Origin: an uncultured Sphingomonadaceae bacterium
GTDB taxonomy: Bacteria > Pseudomonadota > Alphaproteobacteria > Sphingomonadales > Sphingomonadaceae
Direction of reading: 5' to 3'
NCBI GenBank assembly: GCA_902806235.1
Contig: CADCVW010000100.1
Location: 1 to 39,715 of the forward strand
DNA length: 39,715 nucleotides
The notes below the pieces were generated by a model, which saw only the letters and a program-made list of their open reading frames with translations, was not told the origin of the DNA and ran no database searches. Shown here one piece after another: positions 1 through 11,354 of the stretch; positions within the stretch are counted from its first letter, which is position 1; every line of letters begins with the position of its first letter. The position numbers and the translations under genes are program-made.

Positions 1-213
1 CACAAGACGAGCCTGCTCGAGCTGAACGAGCGTATCTGCAAGTGGCCGATCGGCCACCCCGGCGAGCCCGACTTCCACTTCTGCGGCAAGAAGGCGAATC
101 CGGGCTTCCCCTACTGCGTCGACCATTGCTCAGTGGCGTACCAAGCGCAGGTGCCGAGGCGCGATCGGCGGCCCGCGCCGCCGCTGCCCTACGGCGGGCC
201 GCGGGTGCGCTGA
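1..213 (+). CDS. gcrA: GcrA cell cycle regulator, C-terminal part (cut by window edge)
   Basis: The reading frame is open from base 1 and ends at TGA 211-213, giving the last 70 residues of a protein whose start lies outside the window. The segment contains CKWPIGHPG, then FCGKK and YCVDHC, the cysteine/histidine pattern of the C-terminal part of GcrA-family proteins. In Caulobacter, GcrA is a sigma70-associated transcription factor that acts at promoters methylated by CcrM at GANTC. The tail is basic and proline-rich (RRDRRPAPP). The N-terminal helix-turn-helix cannot be checked here. The family call is fairly secure, but the role in this organism is inferred from the family. Confidence 0.8.
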   Translation, partial: HKTSLLELNERICKWPIGHPGEPDFHFCGKKANPGFPYCVDHCSVAYQAQVPRRDRRPAPPLPYGGPRVR

Positions 214-246
214 CCGCGAGGTGACGCTGGTCGCACGACGCCCTAA

Positions 247-2804
<2,558 letters not shown>

Positions 2805-2838
2805 GGAGCCATGACGGCCCCGCGCCGTTGTGCCGCCC

Positions 2839-3516
2839 ATGCCCAAGCCCGAAAAGCGCATCCGTGCCGTCCTGTTCGACATCGACGGCACCCTGGTCGA
2901 CTCCAACGATCTCCACGCCGAAGCCTGGGTCGAGGCATTCCGCCACTTCGGCCGCGAGGTGCCCTACGAAACCGTACGCGGGCAGATCGGAAAGGGCGGC
3001 GACAATCTGATCCCCGACACGCTGCCCGACGTCGGCCCGGACGAGCAGGAGGAGATGGAGAAGTTTCGCGGCGAGCTGTTCAAGGAGAAGTACCTGGCGC
3101 ACGCGACGCCCTTCCCCGGCGTGTGCGAGCTCTTCGAGAAGCTGCGCGACGACGACGTGCGGATCGTGCTCGCCTCTTCGGCCAAGCAGGGCGAGATGGA
3201 ACACCACAAGGAGCGGATCGGCTGCGGCGACCTCGTCGACGGGGCGACCACGGCCGATGACGTCGAGCACAGCAAGCCCGACCCGGACATCTTCGCCGCT
3301 GCGCTGAAGACGGCTGGGGTGCGGCAAGACGAGGCGGTGATTGTCGGCGACTCGCCGTTCGACGTCGAGGCGGGGCGGCGGCTCGGCGTGCCGGTGGTCG
3401 CAGTGCGCGCGGGCAAGTTCCAAGACGAGGTGCTGCGGGAGGCGGGCGCCCTCGCGATCTACGACGGGGTGGAGGAGCTCGCGCGTCGCTACGAGGAGAC
3501 GCCGCTGGCAGCCTAG
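2839..3516 (+). CDS. HAD-superfamily hydrolase, phosphoglycolate phosphatase-like
   Basis: The protein is 225 residues from the ATG at 2839; an in-frame GTG at 2830 is an alternative start. All HAD motifs are visible: motif I FDIDGTLVDS with nucleophile Asp14 and acid/base Asp16, motif II VLASSAK, the motif III lysine in HSKPDPDIF and motif IV IVGDSPFDVEAGRR. The segment between motifs I and II is the size of a helical subfamily I cap, as in phosphoglycolate and beta-phosphoglucomutase relatives. The substrate cannot be read from sequence. The gene converges on the lysR-type gene, and the two stop codons share CTAG at 3513-3516. Confidence 0.85.
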   Translation: MPKPEKRIRAVLFDIDGTLVDSNDLHAEAWVEAFRHFGREVPYETVRGQIGKGGDNLIPDTLPDVGPDEQEEMEKFRGELFKEKYLAHATPFPGVCELFEKLRDDDVRIVLASSAKQGEMEHHKERIGCGDLVDGATTADDVEHSKPDPDIFAAALKTAGVRQDEAVIVGDSPFDVEAGRRLGVPVVAVRAGKFQDEVLREAGALAIYDGVEELARRYEETPLAA

Positions 3517-4268
3517 GCCGTCAGCGCCGCCACCAGCGCCTTGACCTTCTTCTGCCGCCACTGCGGCGTCGGCGCGACGAGCCAGTAGGCGGAACCGCCC
3601 GGCTCCGCGCCGCCGACGTCCAGCCCGGCCGTCGTCGCTAGCAGCGCGGGGACGCGCGCCTGACCCAAGCCCGCCAGCGCCGCGCCGAGCGCGAGCCCGG
3701 CGTCGCCAACGCGCACGGGGGCGTCCACCGGGCCGGAACCGGGGAAGGCGATCGGCGTCCCCTCGCCCACTGTGACCCAGCCGGCAGGCTCCAGCCGCAC
3801 GCCTTCCAAGCCGCCGGGGTCCTCGGCGAGGCGCAGCGCGACGTCCAGGTTGGCTTCGGTGAAGTCGAGCGGCTCGTCCGTCGGGATCAGCAGGAAGCGC
3901 AGCTCGGGCCGCTCGGCGCGGTAAGCGGCGAGGCGCGGCAGCAGCCAGCGCGAAGTGATGCCGCGCGGCGCGGCAATCGTCAGCGCGGCGGACGCCTGGC
4001 CCGCCTGCATGGCCCGCACCGCTTCCTCGAATTCGAGGAAGCCGGCACGCAGGGCGAGGAGCCCCGCTTCGCCCTCAGGGGTGAGTTCCAGCCCTTTGGT
4101 CGCGCGGCGGAACAGGACCACACCCAAGGTGTCCTCCAGCGCGCGGATCTGCTGCCCCACCGCGGCGGGGGTGACGGCGAGCTCGTCGGCGGCGCGGGTG
4201 AAGGACAAGTGGCGCGCGGCCGCATCGAACACGCGCAAGCCGTTCAGGGGTAGGTGGGTGCGCTTCAC
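3513..4268 (-). CDS. LysR-family transcriptional regulator, short (GcvA-like)
   Basis: This 251-residue protein starts with a classical LysR winged helix-turn-helix at about residues 6-65 (LNGLRVFDAAARHLSFTRAA, then VTPAAVGQQIRALEDTLG and LFRR). The effector domain follows from about residue 92 (ALTIAAPRGITSRWLLPRL). LysR proteins are usually near 300 residues; here the effector domain appears to lack about 40 residues in its second lobe, between VTVGEGTPIAFPGSG and VRVGDAGLALGAALAG. The start overlaps the apaG stop by 4 bases, so it is coupled to metZ-apaG. A role in methionine or sulfur control is suggested only by that position. Confidence 0.85.
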   Translation of the reverse strand: MKRTHLPLNGLRVFDAAARHLSFTRAADELAVTPAAVGQQIRALEDTLGVVLFRRATKGLELTPEGEAGLLALRAGFLEFEEAVRAMQAGQASAALTIAAPRGITSRWLLPRLAAYRAERPELRFLLIPTDEPLDFTEANLDVALRLAEDPGGLEGVRLEPAGWVTVGEGTPIAFPGSGPVDAPVRVGDAGLALGAALAGLGQARVPALLATTAGLDVGGAEPGGSAYWLVAPTPQWRQKKVKALVAALTA

Positions 4269-4663
4269 GCGCCCACGGCGGGGGCGAATAGCGGGAAGCG
4301 CGGGATGGCGACGTCAAAGCCGCGCCCGTCCTCGCCGACCATGCCGTAGCGGCCCTCCATAGCGCCGGACGGCGTGACGAGCGGGCAGCCGGAGACGTAG
4401 TCGAACGCGTCGCCTGGGCCGATCAGCGGCTGTTCGCCGACCACGCCATCGCCGTCGACGGTGCTGCGCGAACCCCGCCCGTCGATGATGGTCCAATGGC
4501 GGGTGAGCAGGCGCACGCGGCGCTCCGTGCCGTTCTCCACGCGGACGTGGTAGGCCCAGAACCAGCGGCCGCGGCGCGGCTCCGACTGTTCGGAGAGGAA
4601 GCTCACCGCGACGCGCACGGTGACGCCGTCCGTGGTCGCCTCGAAGGGGAAAAGTGCCTTCAC
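4265..4663 (-). CDS. apaG: ApaG domain protein
   Basis: This 132-residue protein matches ApaG throughout. It has a fibronectin-III-like beta fold with the features VRVAVSFLSEQSEP, FWAYHVRVENGTERRVRLL, RHWTIIDGRG, VVGEQPLIGPGDAFDYVSGC and MEGRYGMV. ApaG proteins have been linked to Co2+/Mg2+ resistance in enterobacteria, but their molecular function is not settled. The gene overlaps metZ upstream by 4 bases and the lysR-type gene downstream by 4 bases, giving a tightly coupled three-gene unit. No membrane segment is present, so the old label of efflux protein should not be taken literally. Confidence 0.92.
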   Translation of the reverse strand: MKALFPFEATTDGVTVRVAVSFLSEQSEPRRGRWFWAYHVRVENGTERRVRLLTRHWTIIDGRGSRSTVDGDGVVGEQPLIGPGDAFDYVSGCPLVTPSGAMEGRYGMVGEDGRGFDVAIPRFPLFAPAVGA

Positions 4664-5868
4664 AGGCCCGCCGCCGCCAGTGCGCCGTTTAGGTCGTCGA
4701 GGAGGTCGGCCGGGTCCTCCAGGCCGACGTTGAGGCGCAGGAGACCTTCGGTCACCCCCATCTCCGCGCGCACCTGTTCGGAGAGCCCGCTGTGCGTGGT
4801 GGACGCGGGGTGGGTCATCAAGGAGCGCGAGTCGCCGATATTGTTAGAGATGTCGATCAGCTCCAGCGCGTCGAGCAGCGCGTGGGCTTGGGGACGGCCG
4901 CCCAGCACCTCGAAGGAGAAGATCGGGCCGGCGGCATCCATCTGGCTCATCGCGAGGTCGTGCTGCGGGTGGCTTGGTAGGCCGGGGTGGAGGACGCGGG
5001 CGACGCGGGGCTCGAGGAAGCGGCCGACAGCAACCGCTGACTCGCTCTGCCGGCGCGCGCGCATGTCGAGCGTTTCCAGCCCTTTCAGCACGACCCAGGC
5101 GTTGAAGGCGCTGAGCGTCGGGCCGGTATTGCGCACGAAGGGCAGCAGTTTGTCGTTAATGAACTCCGCGCTACCGCACACGGCGCCGGCGAGCACGCGG
5201 CCCTGCCCGTCCATCATCTTGGTCGCGGAATAGGCGACCACGTCCGCGCCCATCTCCATCGGGCGCTGGAGGGCGGGAGTGGCGAAGGCGTTGTCGACGA
5301 CGCTGACTACACCCGCCTCCCGCGCGATCGCGCACACGGTGTGCACGTCGACCACGTCCATCGTCGGGTTGGCGGGCGTTTCGAAGAAGAAGGCCTTGGT
5401 CTCGGGCCGGAGCGCCGCGCGCCACTGGTCCGGCTCCCGCCCGTCCACGATCGTGGTGGCGATGCCAAAACGCGGAAGCAGGCTATCGGTCAGCCAGCGG
5501 CACGAGCCGAACAGCGCGCGCGCCGCGACCAGATGATCGCCGTGCGACAGCTGGCAGAGCAGTGCCGCCGTCATCGCCGCCATGCCGGACGCGGTGCAAC
5601 GCGCGGCCTCCGCGCCCTCCAGCAACGCGATGCGGCGCTCCAGCATCTCCACCGTGGGGTTCTGCAACCGCGAGTAGGTCATCCCCGCCTGCTCGCCCGC
5701 GAAGCGCGCGGCGGCGTCACCGGCGCAGTCGTAGGCGTAGCCGGAGGTGAGGAAGAGCGCTTCGGACGTTTCGCCCCATTCGCTGCGCGCGGTGCCGCCG
5801 CGCACTGCGCGCGTGGCGGGGCGCCACTTGGCCGTCACCGCCGGGTCCTGTCCGCTGCGCCGCTTCAT
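4660..5868 (-). CDS. metZ: O-succinylhomoserine sulfhydrylase, PLP-dependent (MetZ)
   Basis: This Cys/Met-metabolism PLP enzyme is 402 residues from the ATG at 5868; an in-frame start 12 codons upstream is less likely because family similarity begins near RPATRAVRGG. MetZ forms homocysteine directly from O-succinylhomoserine and sulfide. The PLP lysine is Lys217 in SATKMMDGQGR. Other family features are GYAYDC near the start of the fold, YSRLQNPTVEMLE, ASGMAAM and ETPANPTMDV. The DGQGR segment favours MetZ over cystathionine gamma-synthase. It is the first gene of metZ-apaG-lysR and would use the sulfide made by the cys operon at 21645-25986. Confidence 0.87.
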   Translation of the reverse strand: MKRRSGQDPAVTAKWRPATRAVRGGTARSEWGETSEALFLTSGYAYDCAGDAAARFAGEQAGMTYSRLQNPTVEMLERRIALLEGAEAARCTASGMAAMTAALLCQLSHGDHLVAARALFGSCRWLTDSLLPRFGIATTIVDGREPDQWRAALRPETKAFFFETPANPTMDVVDVHTVCAIAREAGVVSVVDNAFATPALQRPMEMGADVVAYSATKMMDGQGRVLAGAVCGSAEFINDKLLPFVRNTGPTLSAFNAWVVLKGLETLDMRARRQSESAVAVGRFLEPRVARVLHPGLPSHPQHDLAMSQMDAAGPIFSFEVLGGRPQAHALLDALELIDISNNIGDSRSLMTHPASTTHSGLSEQVRAEMGVTEGLLRLNVGLEDPADLLDDLNGALAAAGL

Positions 5869-5912
5869 GCGCCCGCCTTGGCGGAGCGGGCGGGGCATCG
5901 TCAATGCGCTGC

Positions 5913-6644
5913 TCAGCCTGCGGCGCGCTCCAGCCGGTCCACCAGCCGCTCGCGCGCGGCGAAGAGGTCGGCCGTGCGGTCCACGGCGATGTCGCGCAAC
6001 AGGAAGTGGCCGGTGATGCGCAGGGCGGCGAGCGCATCGTCCCAGCCCGCTGGGCCACCCTCGCGCAGGAAGGGCGGCAAGGGGAACAGCCGCTCCTTAT
6101 ACTCGCCCGCCCCCGCCGCGCTCACCGCGCGGCCGCTTCTAGGCGACACGTAGGCGAGGTCGTTGGCGCGGTCAGTCACCGCGCAGCGGTCGAGCTGCAG
6201 GCCGTAGCCGAGCTCGGACAGCAGCAGCAGTTCGTAGCGAGCGAGCGCCCCGGCCCAGCCCCGCGCGGACGGCGCGGCCTCGATCGCGTCGAGCACGCCG
6301 GCGAGCGCGGCGTGGAGCCGCGGATAGGGCTGGCCCTCGGGCAAGGCGGCGGCGGTGAGCGCCGTCGCCCATTCAATCGCGCCCGCCGCCAGCGGCTCGC
6401 CCAGCATCGGCGCGCGGCTGTGCAGCAGTTCCAAGGTGAGCGCGGGCAGCTGCTCGTCTGTGCGCGCGCGCCAACGGCCGAGGACGTGATTGCCGGGAAT
6501 CAGGACGGGCCGGAGCCGTCGCGAGCGCCCGCCGCGGACGTAGCCGGTCAGTACGCCGCGCTCGGCGGTGAGCGCGCGCGCGATCGCGCCGTGCTCGCCG
6601 TGCTGGCGGAGCGAGAGGACCAAGGCTTCGGTGGAAAGGTCCAA
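5913..6644 (-). CDS. recO: DNA repair protein RecO
   Basis: This 243-residue protein acts with RecF and RecR to load RecA on SSB-coated gaps. The N-terminal OB fold is visible (ALVLSLRQHGEHGAIARALT, then GVLTGYVRGGRS), followed by the helical RecO C-terminal region (ARYELLLLSELGYGLQLDRC). The start is TTG at 6642-6644, immediately after the uvrC TGA at 6645-6647, so translation is probably coupled to uvrC. The typical paired zinc cysteines seen in some RecO proteins are not evident. Length is normal for the family. Confidence 0.9.
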   Translation of the reverse strand: MDLSTEALVLSLRQHGEHGAIARALTAERGVLTGYVRGGRSRRLRPVLIPGNHVLGRWRARTDEQLPALTLELLHSRAPMLGEPLAAGAIEWATALTAAALPEGQPYPRLHAALAGVLDAIEAAPSARGWAGALARYELLLLSELGYGLQLDRCAVTDRANDLAYVSPRSGRAVSAAGAGEYKERLFPLPPFLREGGPAGWDDALAALRITGHFLLRDIAVDRTADLFAARERLVDRLERAAG

Positions 6645-8567
6645 TCAGGCCTGCCGGAAATGGTCATACACCTGCCGCGCGGTCGCCTTGCTCACCCCCG
6701 GCACCTTCTCCAGGTCCTCCAGCGCCGCGCCGCGCACCGCCTTGGCAGTGCCGAAGTGCATCAGCAGCGCGCGCTTGCGCGCTGGGCCGATGCCGGGCAC
6801 CTCGTCGAGGGGGTTGGTGAGCAGCGCCTTGCTCCGCTTCTCGCGATGGGTGCCGATGGCGAAGCGGTGCGCCTCGTCGCGCAGCCGCTGCAGGTAAAAG
6901 AGCACCGGCGAGTTCGGCGGCAGGCCGATCTCGCGCCCGTTGGGCAGGTGGAAGATCTCGCGCCCGGCGTTCCTGTCCGGCCCCTTCGCCACCGACACCA
7001 CCGGCACGTCGTGGACGCCCTGCTCCGCAAGCTTCTCCATCACTGCGCGGAGTTGGCCCTTGCCGCCGTCGATCAAGAGGAGGTCGGGCCAGTCGCCACG
7101 CGACCGATCCGGATCCTCCTTCTCCAGTCGGGCAAAGCGCCGCTCGAGCACCTCGCGCATCATCGCGAAGTCGTCGCCGCCCACCGTCGTGGGATCCTTG
7201 ATGTTGAACTTGCGGTAGCTGTTCTTGCGAAACCCCTCCGGTCCCGCGACGATCATCGCGCCCGTCGCCGCCGTACCCATGATGTGGGAGTTGTCGTACA
7301 CCTCGATCCGCTCGGGCGAGCCTTCGAGTTCGAACAGGTCGGCGACCTCGCGCAGCAGCCTGGCCTGCGTCGTCGATTCGGCGAGCCGGCGGTCGAGCGC
7401 CTCCTGCGCGTTGCGCGCTGCTTGGCGGACCAGCTTGACGCGGTCGCCGCGCTGGGGCTGGCTGATGTCCACCTTGCGGCCCGCCTTTTCGCTCAGCGCC
7501 TCGGCGACCAGCGCCTGTTCTGGCACGCGGGCGTCCAGCAAGATGGCGCGCGCGGGCGGCATCTCCTCGTAGAACTGCAGCAGGAAGCTCGCCATGACGT
7601 CCGGCGCCGTGACGTCCTCCGTGTGCGCGGGGAAGAAGGAGCGATGGCCCCAATTCTGCCCGCCGCGGATGAAAAACGCCTGGATGCAGGTGGAGCCGCC
7701 CTTCTGCGCCACCGCGAACACGTCGGCGTCGCCCACGCCCTCCGCGTTGATAGCTTGGGTGCCCTGGATGAAGGTCAGCGCGCGGAGCCGGTCGCGGAGT
7801 ATGGCGGCCAGTTCGAAGTCCAGCGCGGCGCTCGCTTCCTCCATCTGCCGGCCGAGCTTGGCCTGCACCTGCGTCGATCGCCCGCCGAGGAACGCCTTTG
7901 CGTCGTCGACGAGCTCGGCGTAGCCCGCCTCATCGATGCGGCCGACGCAGGGCGCGGCGCAGCGCCGGATCTGGTGCAGCAGGCAGGGGCGCGAGCGGTT
8001 GGCGTAGAAGCTGTCGGTGCAGGAGCGCAGCAGGAACAGCTTCTGCAGCGCGTTCAGCGTGCGGGTGACGGAACCGGCGGAGGCGAAGGGGCCGTAATAG
8101 CTGCCTCTGAACCGCTGCGCCCCGCGGTGCTTGGCGATGCGGGGGTAGGCGTGGTCGTCGCGGAGCAGGATATAAGGGAAGCTTTTATCGTCGCGCAGCA
8201 GCACGTTGTACGGCGGGCGGAAGCGCTTGATCAGCTGCGCCTCGAGCAGCAGCGCCTCGGCCTCCGTGTTCGTCGTGACGATCGTCATCGACCGCGTCTG
8301 CGCGACCATGCGCTGGAGGCGCTTGGTCAGGCGCGACACCTGGACGTAGTTGCCGACACGGCTTTTGAGCGCCTTGGCCTTGCCGACGTAGAGGACCTCG
8401 CCCTTCGCGTCCTGCATCCGGTACACGCCCGGGCGCGCGGGGAGCGTGCGGAGCACGTTGCGGATGGCGGCGACGCCCGTCTCGAGGTCGGGCTTGTCCG
8501 TGCCGCGCACCGCGTAGGTGGCGGCCTGCTCGTTGAAGCGGTCGGGGGTGGCCGTGGGCTGGTCCAT
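6645..8567 (-). CDS. uvrC: Excinuclease ABC subunit C (UvrC)
   Basis: This 640-residue protein is the dual-incision nuclease of nucleotide excision repair. The GIY-YIG nuclease domain is at about residues 44-120 ([20 protein letters not shown]). Four cysteines at 183, 195, 203 and 207 have the C-x11-C-x7-C-x3-C spacing of the UvrC iron-sulfur cluster. A UVR motif that contacts UvrB lies near 240-262 ([20 protein letters not shown]). The RNase H-like nuclease region starts near [11 protein letters not shown], and a helix-hairpin-helix pair ([28 protein letters not shown]) ends the protein. recO follows directly. Confidence 0.97.
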   Translation of the reverse strand: MDQPTATPDRFNEQAATYAVRGTDKPDLETGVAAIRNVLRTLPARPGVYRMQDAKGEVLYVGKAKALKSRVGNYVQVSRLTKRLQRMVAQTRSMTIVTTNTEAEALLLEAQLIKRFRPPYNVLLRDDKSFPYILLRDDHAYPRIAKHRGAQRFRGSYYGPFASAGSVTRTLNALQKLFLLRSCTDSFYANRSRPCLLHQIRRCAAPCVGRIDEAGYAELVDDAKAFLGGRSTQVQAKLGRQMEEASAALDFELAAILRDRLRALTFIQGTQAINAEGVGDADVFAVAQKGGSTCIQAFFIRGGQNWGHRSFFPAHTEDVTAPDVMASFLLQFYEEMPPARAILLDARVPEQALVAEALSEKAGRKVDISQPQRGDRVKLVRQAARNAQEALDRRLAESTTQARLLREVADLFELEGSPERIEVYDNSHIMGTAATGAMIVAGPEGFRKNSYRKFNIKDPTTVGGDDFAMMREVLERRFARLEKEDPDRSRGDWPDLLLIDGGKGQLRAVMEKLAEQGVHDVPVVSVAKGPDRNAGREIFHLPNGREIGLPPNSPVLFYLQRLRDEAHRFAIGTHREKRSKALLTNPLDEVPGIGPARKRALLMHFGTAKAVRGAALEDLEKVPGVSKATARQVYDHFRQA

Positions 8568-8611
8568 CGGCTGGTGATTTAGTGAGGCTCAGGGACCCGG
8601 GGTAGGGTCAA

Positions 8612-8724
8612 GTCCCTCCCCTTCAGGGGAGAAGTCGGGTTGGGGCTGTCGAACGAGCACCACCGTCGCCAAGCGGCTCTGAACACACGTCCCCACTCCA
8701 ACCTCTCCCCTGAAGGGGAGGAGC
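8612..8724. repeat. Palindromic intergenic repeat, CTCCCCTTCAGGGGAG family (copy 1)
   Basis: The arm at 8612-8645 is the near reverse complement of the arm at 8691-8724; each carries a short inner palindrome CTCCCCTTCAGGGGAG next to a TTGGGG segment. It lies between the end of atpF and the start of uvrC on the minus strand, where it could form a large hairpin that ends or weakens transcription from the atp operon. Related copies lie at 17042-17190 and 25989-26098. Confidence 0.75.
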
Positions 8725-8729
8725 TTAGC

Positions 8730-9368
8730 TCAGTTCAGCCGCCCCAGGTCGCTGATCGTGCGGTTCACCAGCGCGCGGTCCTCGGCGACGCCGTGGCGCT
8801 CGGCGATGATGTGTGCGGCGGCGGCGGTGGCCGCATTTGCGACGCGGGCACGGACATCGGCGACCGCGGCGCGCTCAGCCGCGGCGATCTTCGCCTCAGC
8901 CATGGCGGTGCGCCGGGCGACCAGCGCGTCCGCGTCGAGGCGGGCCTGCGCGACGATGCCGTCCGCTTCACCGCGGGCGCGGTCGAGCATGGCCTGGACC
9001 TCGCCGCCCGCGGCCGACGTGCGCGCCTCGTACTCAGCCTTGAGCGCTTCTGCGTCGCTGCGGAGCCTCGCCGCCTCGTCGAGCTGGGTGCGGATGCCCT
9101 CGATCTTGCGGTCGAGCGCGCGGCCGATCAGCGCCGGCACCTTCTTCCAGATCAGGATGGCGATGACGACAAGCATCGCCACAGACACCCAGGCGGTCGC
9201 GGTCAGGCCGAAGGCGGATGGCTCCGCGTGGTGCTCGCTGGGATCATCGAGGGCCTGGGTGCCGGCGCTGGTCGCCTGCCCCATGCCCTCGCCCTCGGCA
9301 GCGTTGTTGAGGTTCGACTCGGGCGAGCCGTCTTGCTCACCGTGGCGCTTCAAGCTGTCGTCAGCCAC
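8730..9368 (-). CDS. atpF: ATP synthase F0 subunit b
   Basis: This 212-residue protein is the b subunit, half of the peripheral stalk pair that holds F1 to the membrane sector. After an unusually long polar N-terminus of about 55 residues comes one membrane segment (about residues 57-80, WVSVAMLVVIAILIW), then KVPALIGRALDRKIEGI and a long alanine-rich charged helix typical of b subunits. It overlaps the b' gene by 8 bases. As the last gene of the F0 operon it fits the alphaproteobacterial order I-a-c-b'-b. The long N-terminal extension may mean the true start is internal, but no alternative is clearly better. Confidence 0.9.
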   Translation of the reverse strand: MADDSLKRHGEQDGSPESNLNNAAEGEGMGQATSAGTQALDDPSEHHAEPSAFGLTATAWVSVAMLVVIAILIWKKVPALIGRALDRKIEGIRTQLDEAARLRSDAEALKAEYEARTSAAGGEVQAMLDRARGEADGIVAQARLDADALVARRTAMAEAKIAAAERAAVADVRARVANAATAAAAHIIAERHGVAEDRALVNRTISDLGRLN

Positions 9369-9852
9369 GGGCCACGCTCCTCACCGCCTGTTCGGCGACG
9401 GCCGGCGGCACGTCCACGCCGGCCAGCCGGATCACCAAGTCGCGCGCCGCGTCGGCCGCGACCGCGTCGACGTCGGCGAGCGCCGCCCGTCGCGCGTCAG
9501 CAATCTGCGACTCGGCCTCGGCCGTGCGGACCGCGGTCTCCTCGTCCACCGCGCGGACCCGCGCGGCGGTGGCCTGGGCGGCGAGGTCCTTGGCCAGGGC
9601 TATGACCCTCCCCGTCTCCGCCCGGCTCTCGGTCAAGCGGGCGCGGTAACCTTCCTCCGTCCGATCGGCCTGCGCGCGCGCCTCCTCCGCGGCCCGTAGG
9701 TCCGCGGCGATGCGCGCGTTGCGGTCCTCAACCGTGCGCTCAATTTTCGGCACCATGCCGCGGCCGACAACGAAGAAGACGAAGCCGAAGGTGAGGAGGA
9801 GCCAGAAGACCTGGCTCCCGTAGGTCGCCGCGATCTGTTCGAGCTGGGGCAT
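9361..9852 (-). CDS. atpG: ATP synthase F0 subunit b'
   Basis: This 163-residue protein is the b' subunit, the diverged partner of b in the peripheral stalk. It starts MPQLEQIAATYGSQVFWLLL, with a single N-terminal membrane segment (about residues 13-30) followed by MVPKIERTVEDRNARI and a long charged helix. The MPQ start and the short region before the membrane helix are characteristic of b' in alphaproteobacteria. It lies between the c subunit and b genes and overlaps atpF by 8 bases. The symbols atpG and atpF2 are both used for b'; atpG must not be confused with the gamma subunit. Confidence 0.88.
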   Translation of the reverse strand: MPQLEQIAATYGSQVFWLLLTFGFVFFVVGRGMVPKIERTVEDRNARIAADLRAAEEARAQADRTEEGYRARLTESRAETGRVIALAKDLAAQATAARVRAVDEETAVRTAEAESQIADARRAALADVDAVAADAARDLVIRLAGVDVPPAVAEQAVRSVARG

Positions 9853-9880
9853 GGAGGGATCGCTCCGCTAAGCGTCGGCG

Positions 9881-10111
9881 TCAGCCGGCGACGAAGAGCA
9901 GCAGCACCGCCACGACGAAGGCGAGCAGGCCGAGCAGCTCGGCCGCGGCGAAGCCGATGAACAGGCGGCCCTGCTGGCTGTCGGCCGCGCCCGGGTTGCG
10001 CAGCGCGGAGGACAGGAAGGCGGCGAACACGTTGCCCACGCCGAGCGCGGCGAGACCGATGCCGATCGCCGCGAGGCCGGCGCCGAGGAGGCGGGCTGCG
10101 TCTGCGTCCAT
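9881..10111 (-). CDS. atpE: ATP synthase F0 subunit c
   Basis: This 76-residue proteolipid forms the rotating c-ring. It consists of two membrane helices joined by the polar loop RNPGAADSQQGR. The first helix carries the glycine-rich repeat GIGLAALGVGNVFAAF; the second has the essential proton-carrying carboxylate as Glu58 in AAAELLGLLAF. The residues around the carboxylate suit a proton rather than a sodium enzyme, although this is an inference. It lies between atpB and the b' gene. Confidence 0.95.
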   Translation of the reverse strand: MDADAARLLGAGLAAIGIGLAALGVGNVFAAFLSSALRNPGAADSQQGRLFIGFAAAELLGLLAFVVAVLLLFVAG

Positions 10112-10136
10112 GTGGAGAACTCCCTTTGTGTTGTGC

Positions 10137-10919
10137 TTAGTGAAGATTGACCGCGTCGTTGATGTACAACGACGTCAGCAGGGCGAAGACGTAGGCCTGG
10201 ATGGCGCTCACCAGCAGCTCGAGCAGGGTGATGCCGACCATCAGGAAGAATGACGGAATGGAGACGATCGCGGCGATGCCGGGACCGGCGTTGATCCCGT
10301 TAATGACGAAGCCCGCGAGCACCTTCATCAGGATGTGCCCCGCCGTCATCGCCACGAACAGCCGCAGCCCGAGGCTGAACGGGCGGACGAGGAAGCTGAA
10401 CAGTTCAATGAAGAACATCAGCGGCATCAGCAGCGCGGGCGTGCCGTGCGGGATGAACAGAGAGAAGAAGTGGAAGCCGTGGCGGGCGAAGCCGACCACC
10501 AGCACGATGGCAAAGGAGAGCACCGCCAGCACGCCCGTCACCGTCAGATGGCTCGTCACGGTGAACGGGTGCAGCCCTACCACCCCGGTCGGCGCCATGC
10601 CGAGCAGGTTGGCGATCAGGATGAACATGAAGATGGAAAACAGGTACGGGACGAACCGCCGCCCTTCCGGCCCGATGTTGTTCAGCGCCATCCCAGAGAT
10701 GAAGCCGGTGACGCCCTCCACCGCCGCCTGCCAGCGGGTGGGCACCAGCTGGCGCTTCATGCCACCGTACATGAACAGCGCCAGCGTCGCCGCCGTGAGC
10801 ACCATCCACAGCGCGCTGTTGGTGAAGGCGATCTGCTGCCCGCCGAGCTCGAACAAGGGGAACAGCCCCTCGATCTCGAACTGGTGCATCGGGTCGATCC
10901 TGCCTTCTTCGGCCGCCAC
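10137..10919 (-). CDS. atpB: ATP synthase F0 subunit a
   Basis: This 260-residue multi-spanning membrane protein forms the proton half-channels against the c-ring. The essential arginine is in FSLGLRLFVAMTAGH, and the C-terminal helix has the usual LLVSAIQAYVFALLTSLYI. Other family signs are GFISGMALNNIGPEGRRFVP and IFMFILIANLLGM. The start is GTG at 10917-10919 with AAGGG about 9 bases upstream. Length and operon position (after atpI, before atpE) are standard. Confidence 0.96.
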   Translation of the reverse strand: MAAEEGRIDPMHQFEIEGLFPLFELGGQQIAFTNSALWMVLTAATLALFMYGGMKRQLVPTRWQAAVEGVTGFISGMALNNIGPEGRRFVPYLFSIFMFILIANLLGMAPTGVVGLHPFTVTSHLTVTGVLAVLSFAIVLVVGFARHGFHFFSLFIPHGTPALLMPLMFFIELFSFLVRPFSLGLRLFVAMTAGHILMKVLAGFVINGINAGPGIAAIVSIPSFFLMVGITLLELLVSAIQAYVFALLTSLYINDAVNLH

Positions 10920-10978
10920 GTTCTTCGCCCTTTAAGCCAAATGGCCGGACACCGTCGGGTGCCGGCCCGCGCGCCGCT

Positions 10979-11278
10979 TCACTGGCGCCCGCTGGTGATC
11001 CGGAAGATGTTCCTGAATGCGACGACCACGCCCAGCGCGAGGAAGAGCAGCAGGAGCCAGGGAGAGGTGCCGAACAGGCGATCGCCGAGCCAGCCGAACA
11101 GCGCGCCGCCGATCAACCCGCCCAGCAGTTCGGACAGTACGCGGCTGCCGAGGCGATGACCGGGGTCCGCCTCAACGCTAGCCTTGCGCCCCGTCCGGGC
11201 CGCCTCGTCCTCCCGCGCCCGGCGCAAGCTCTCGTCGAGCCGCGTCAGCCGTGGGTCCTCCCCGGGATCGCCCGCCAT
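10979..11278 (-). CDS. atpI: AtpI/AtpZ-type protein of the ATP synthase operon
   Basis: This 99-residue protein starts at the ATG 11276-11278, chosen over a longer open frame because AGGAGGG stands 5-6 bases upstream. The N-terminal half is charged (LTRLDESLRRAREDEAARTG); two membrane segments follow at about residues 50-65 (LGGLIGGALFGWLGDRL) and 71-90 (PWLLLLFLALGVVVAFR). This is the usual form of the alphaproteobacterial AtpI/AtpZ proteins encoded at the head of the F0 operon. They are thought to help c-ring assembly or Mg2+ supply, but the role is not firmly established. Confidence 0.85.
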   Translation of the reverse strand: MAGDPGEDPRLTRLDESLRRAREDEAARTGRKASVEADPGHRLGSRVLSELLGGLIGGALFGWLGDRLFGTSPWLLLLFLALGVVVAFRNIFRITSGRQ

Positions 11279-11290
11279 CGCTTCCCTCCT

Positions 11291-11312
11291 CGCGCGAGCT
11301 TCGCGCTCGCGC
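11291..11312 (-). promoter_or_regulatory. Hairpin in the atp operon leader
   Basis: An inverted repeat (CGCGAGC ... GCTCGCG) lies about 15 bases upstream of the atpI Shine-Dalgarno sequence. It falls inside the transcript predicted from the promoter at 11355-11383. It could affect translation of atpI, but nothing else supports a regulatory role. Confidence 0.35.
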
Positions 11313-11354
11313 GTTCTGGTGAGCGCCGGCGGGCCACCCCGCTCAGGCGGGCTC

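Noticed and set aside
5904-8582. An 892-codon plus-strand open frame over recO and uvrC
   Set aside because: It mirrors the codon bias of two well-recognised minus-strand genes and has no domain features of its own.
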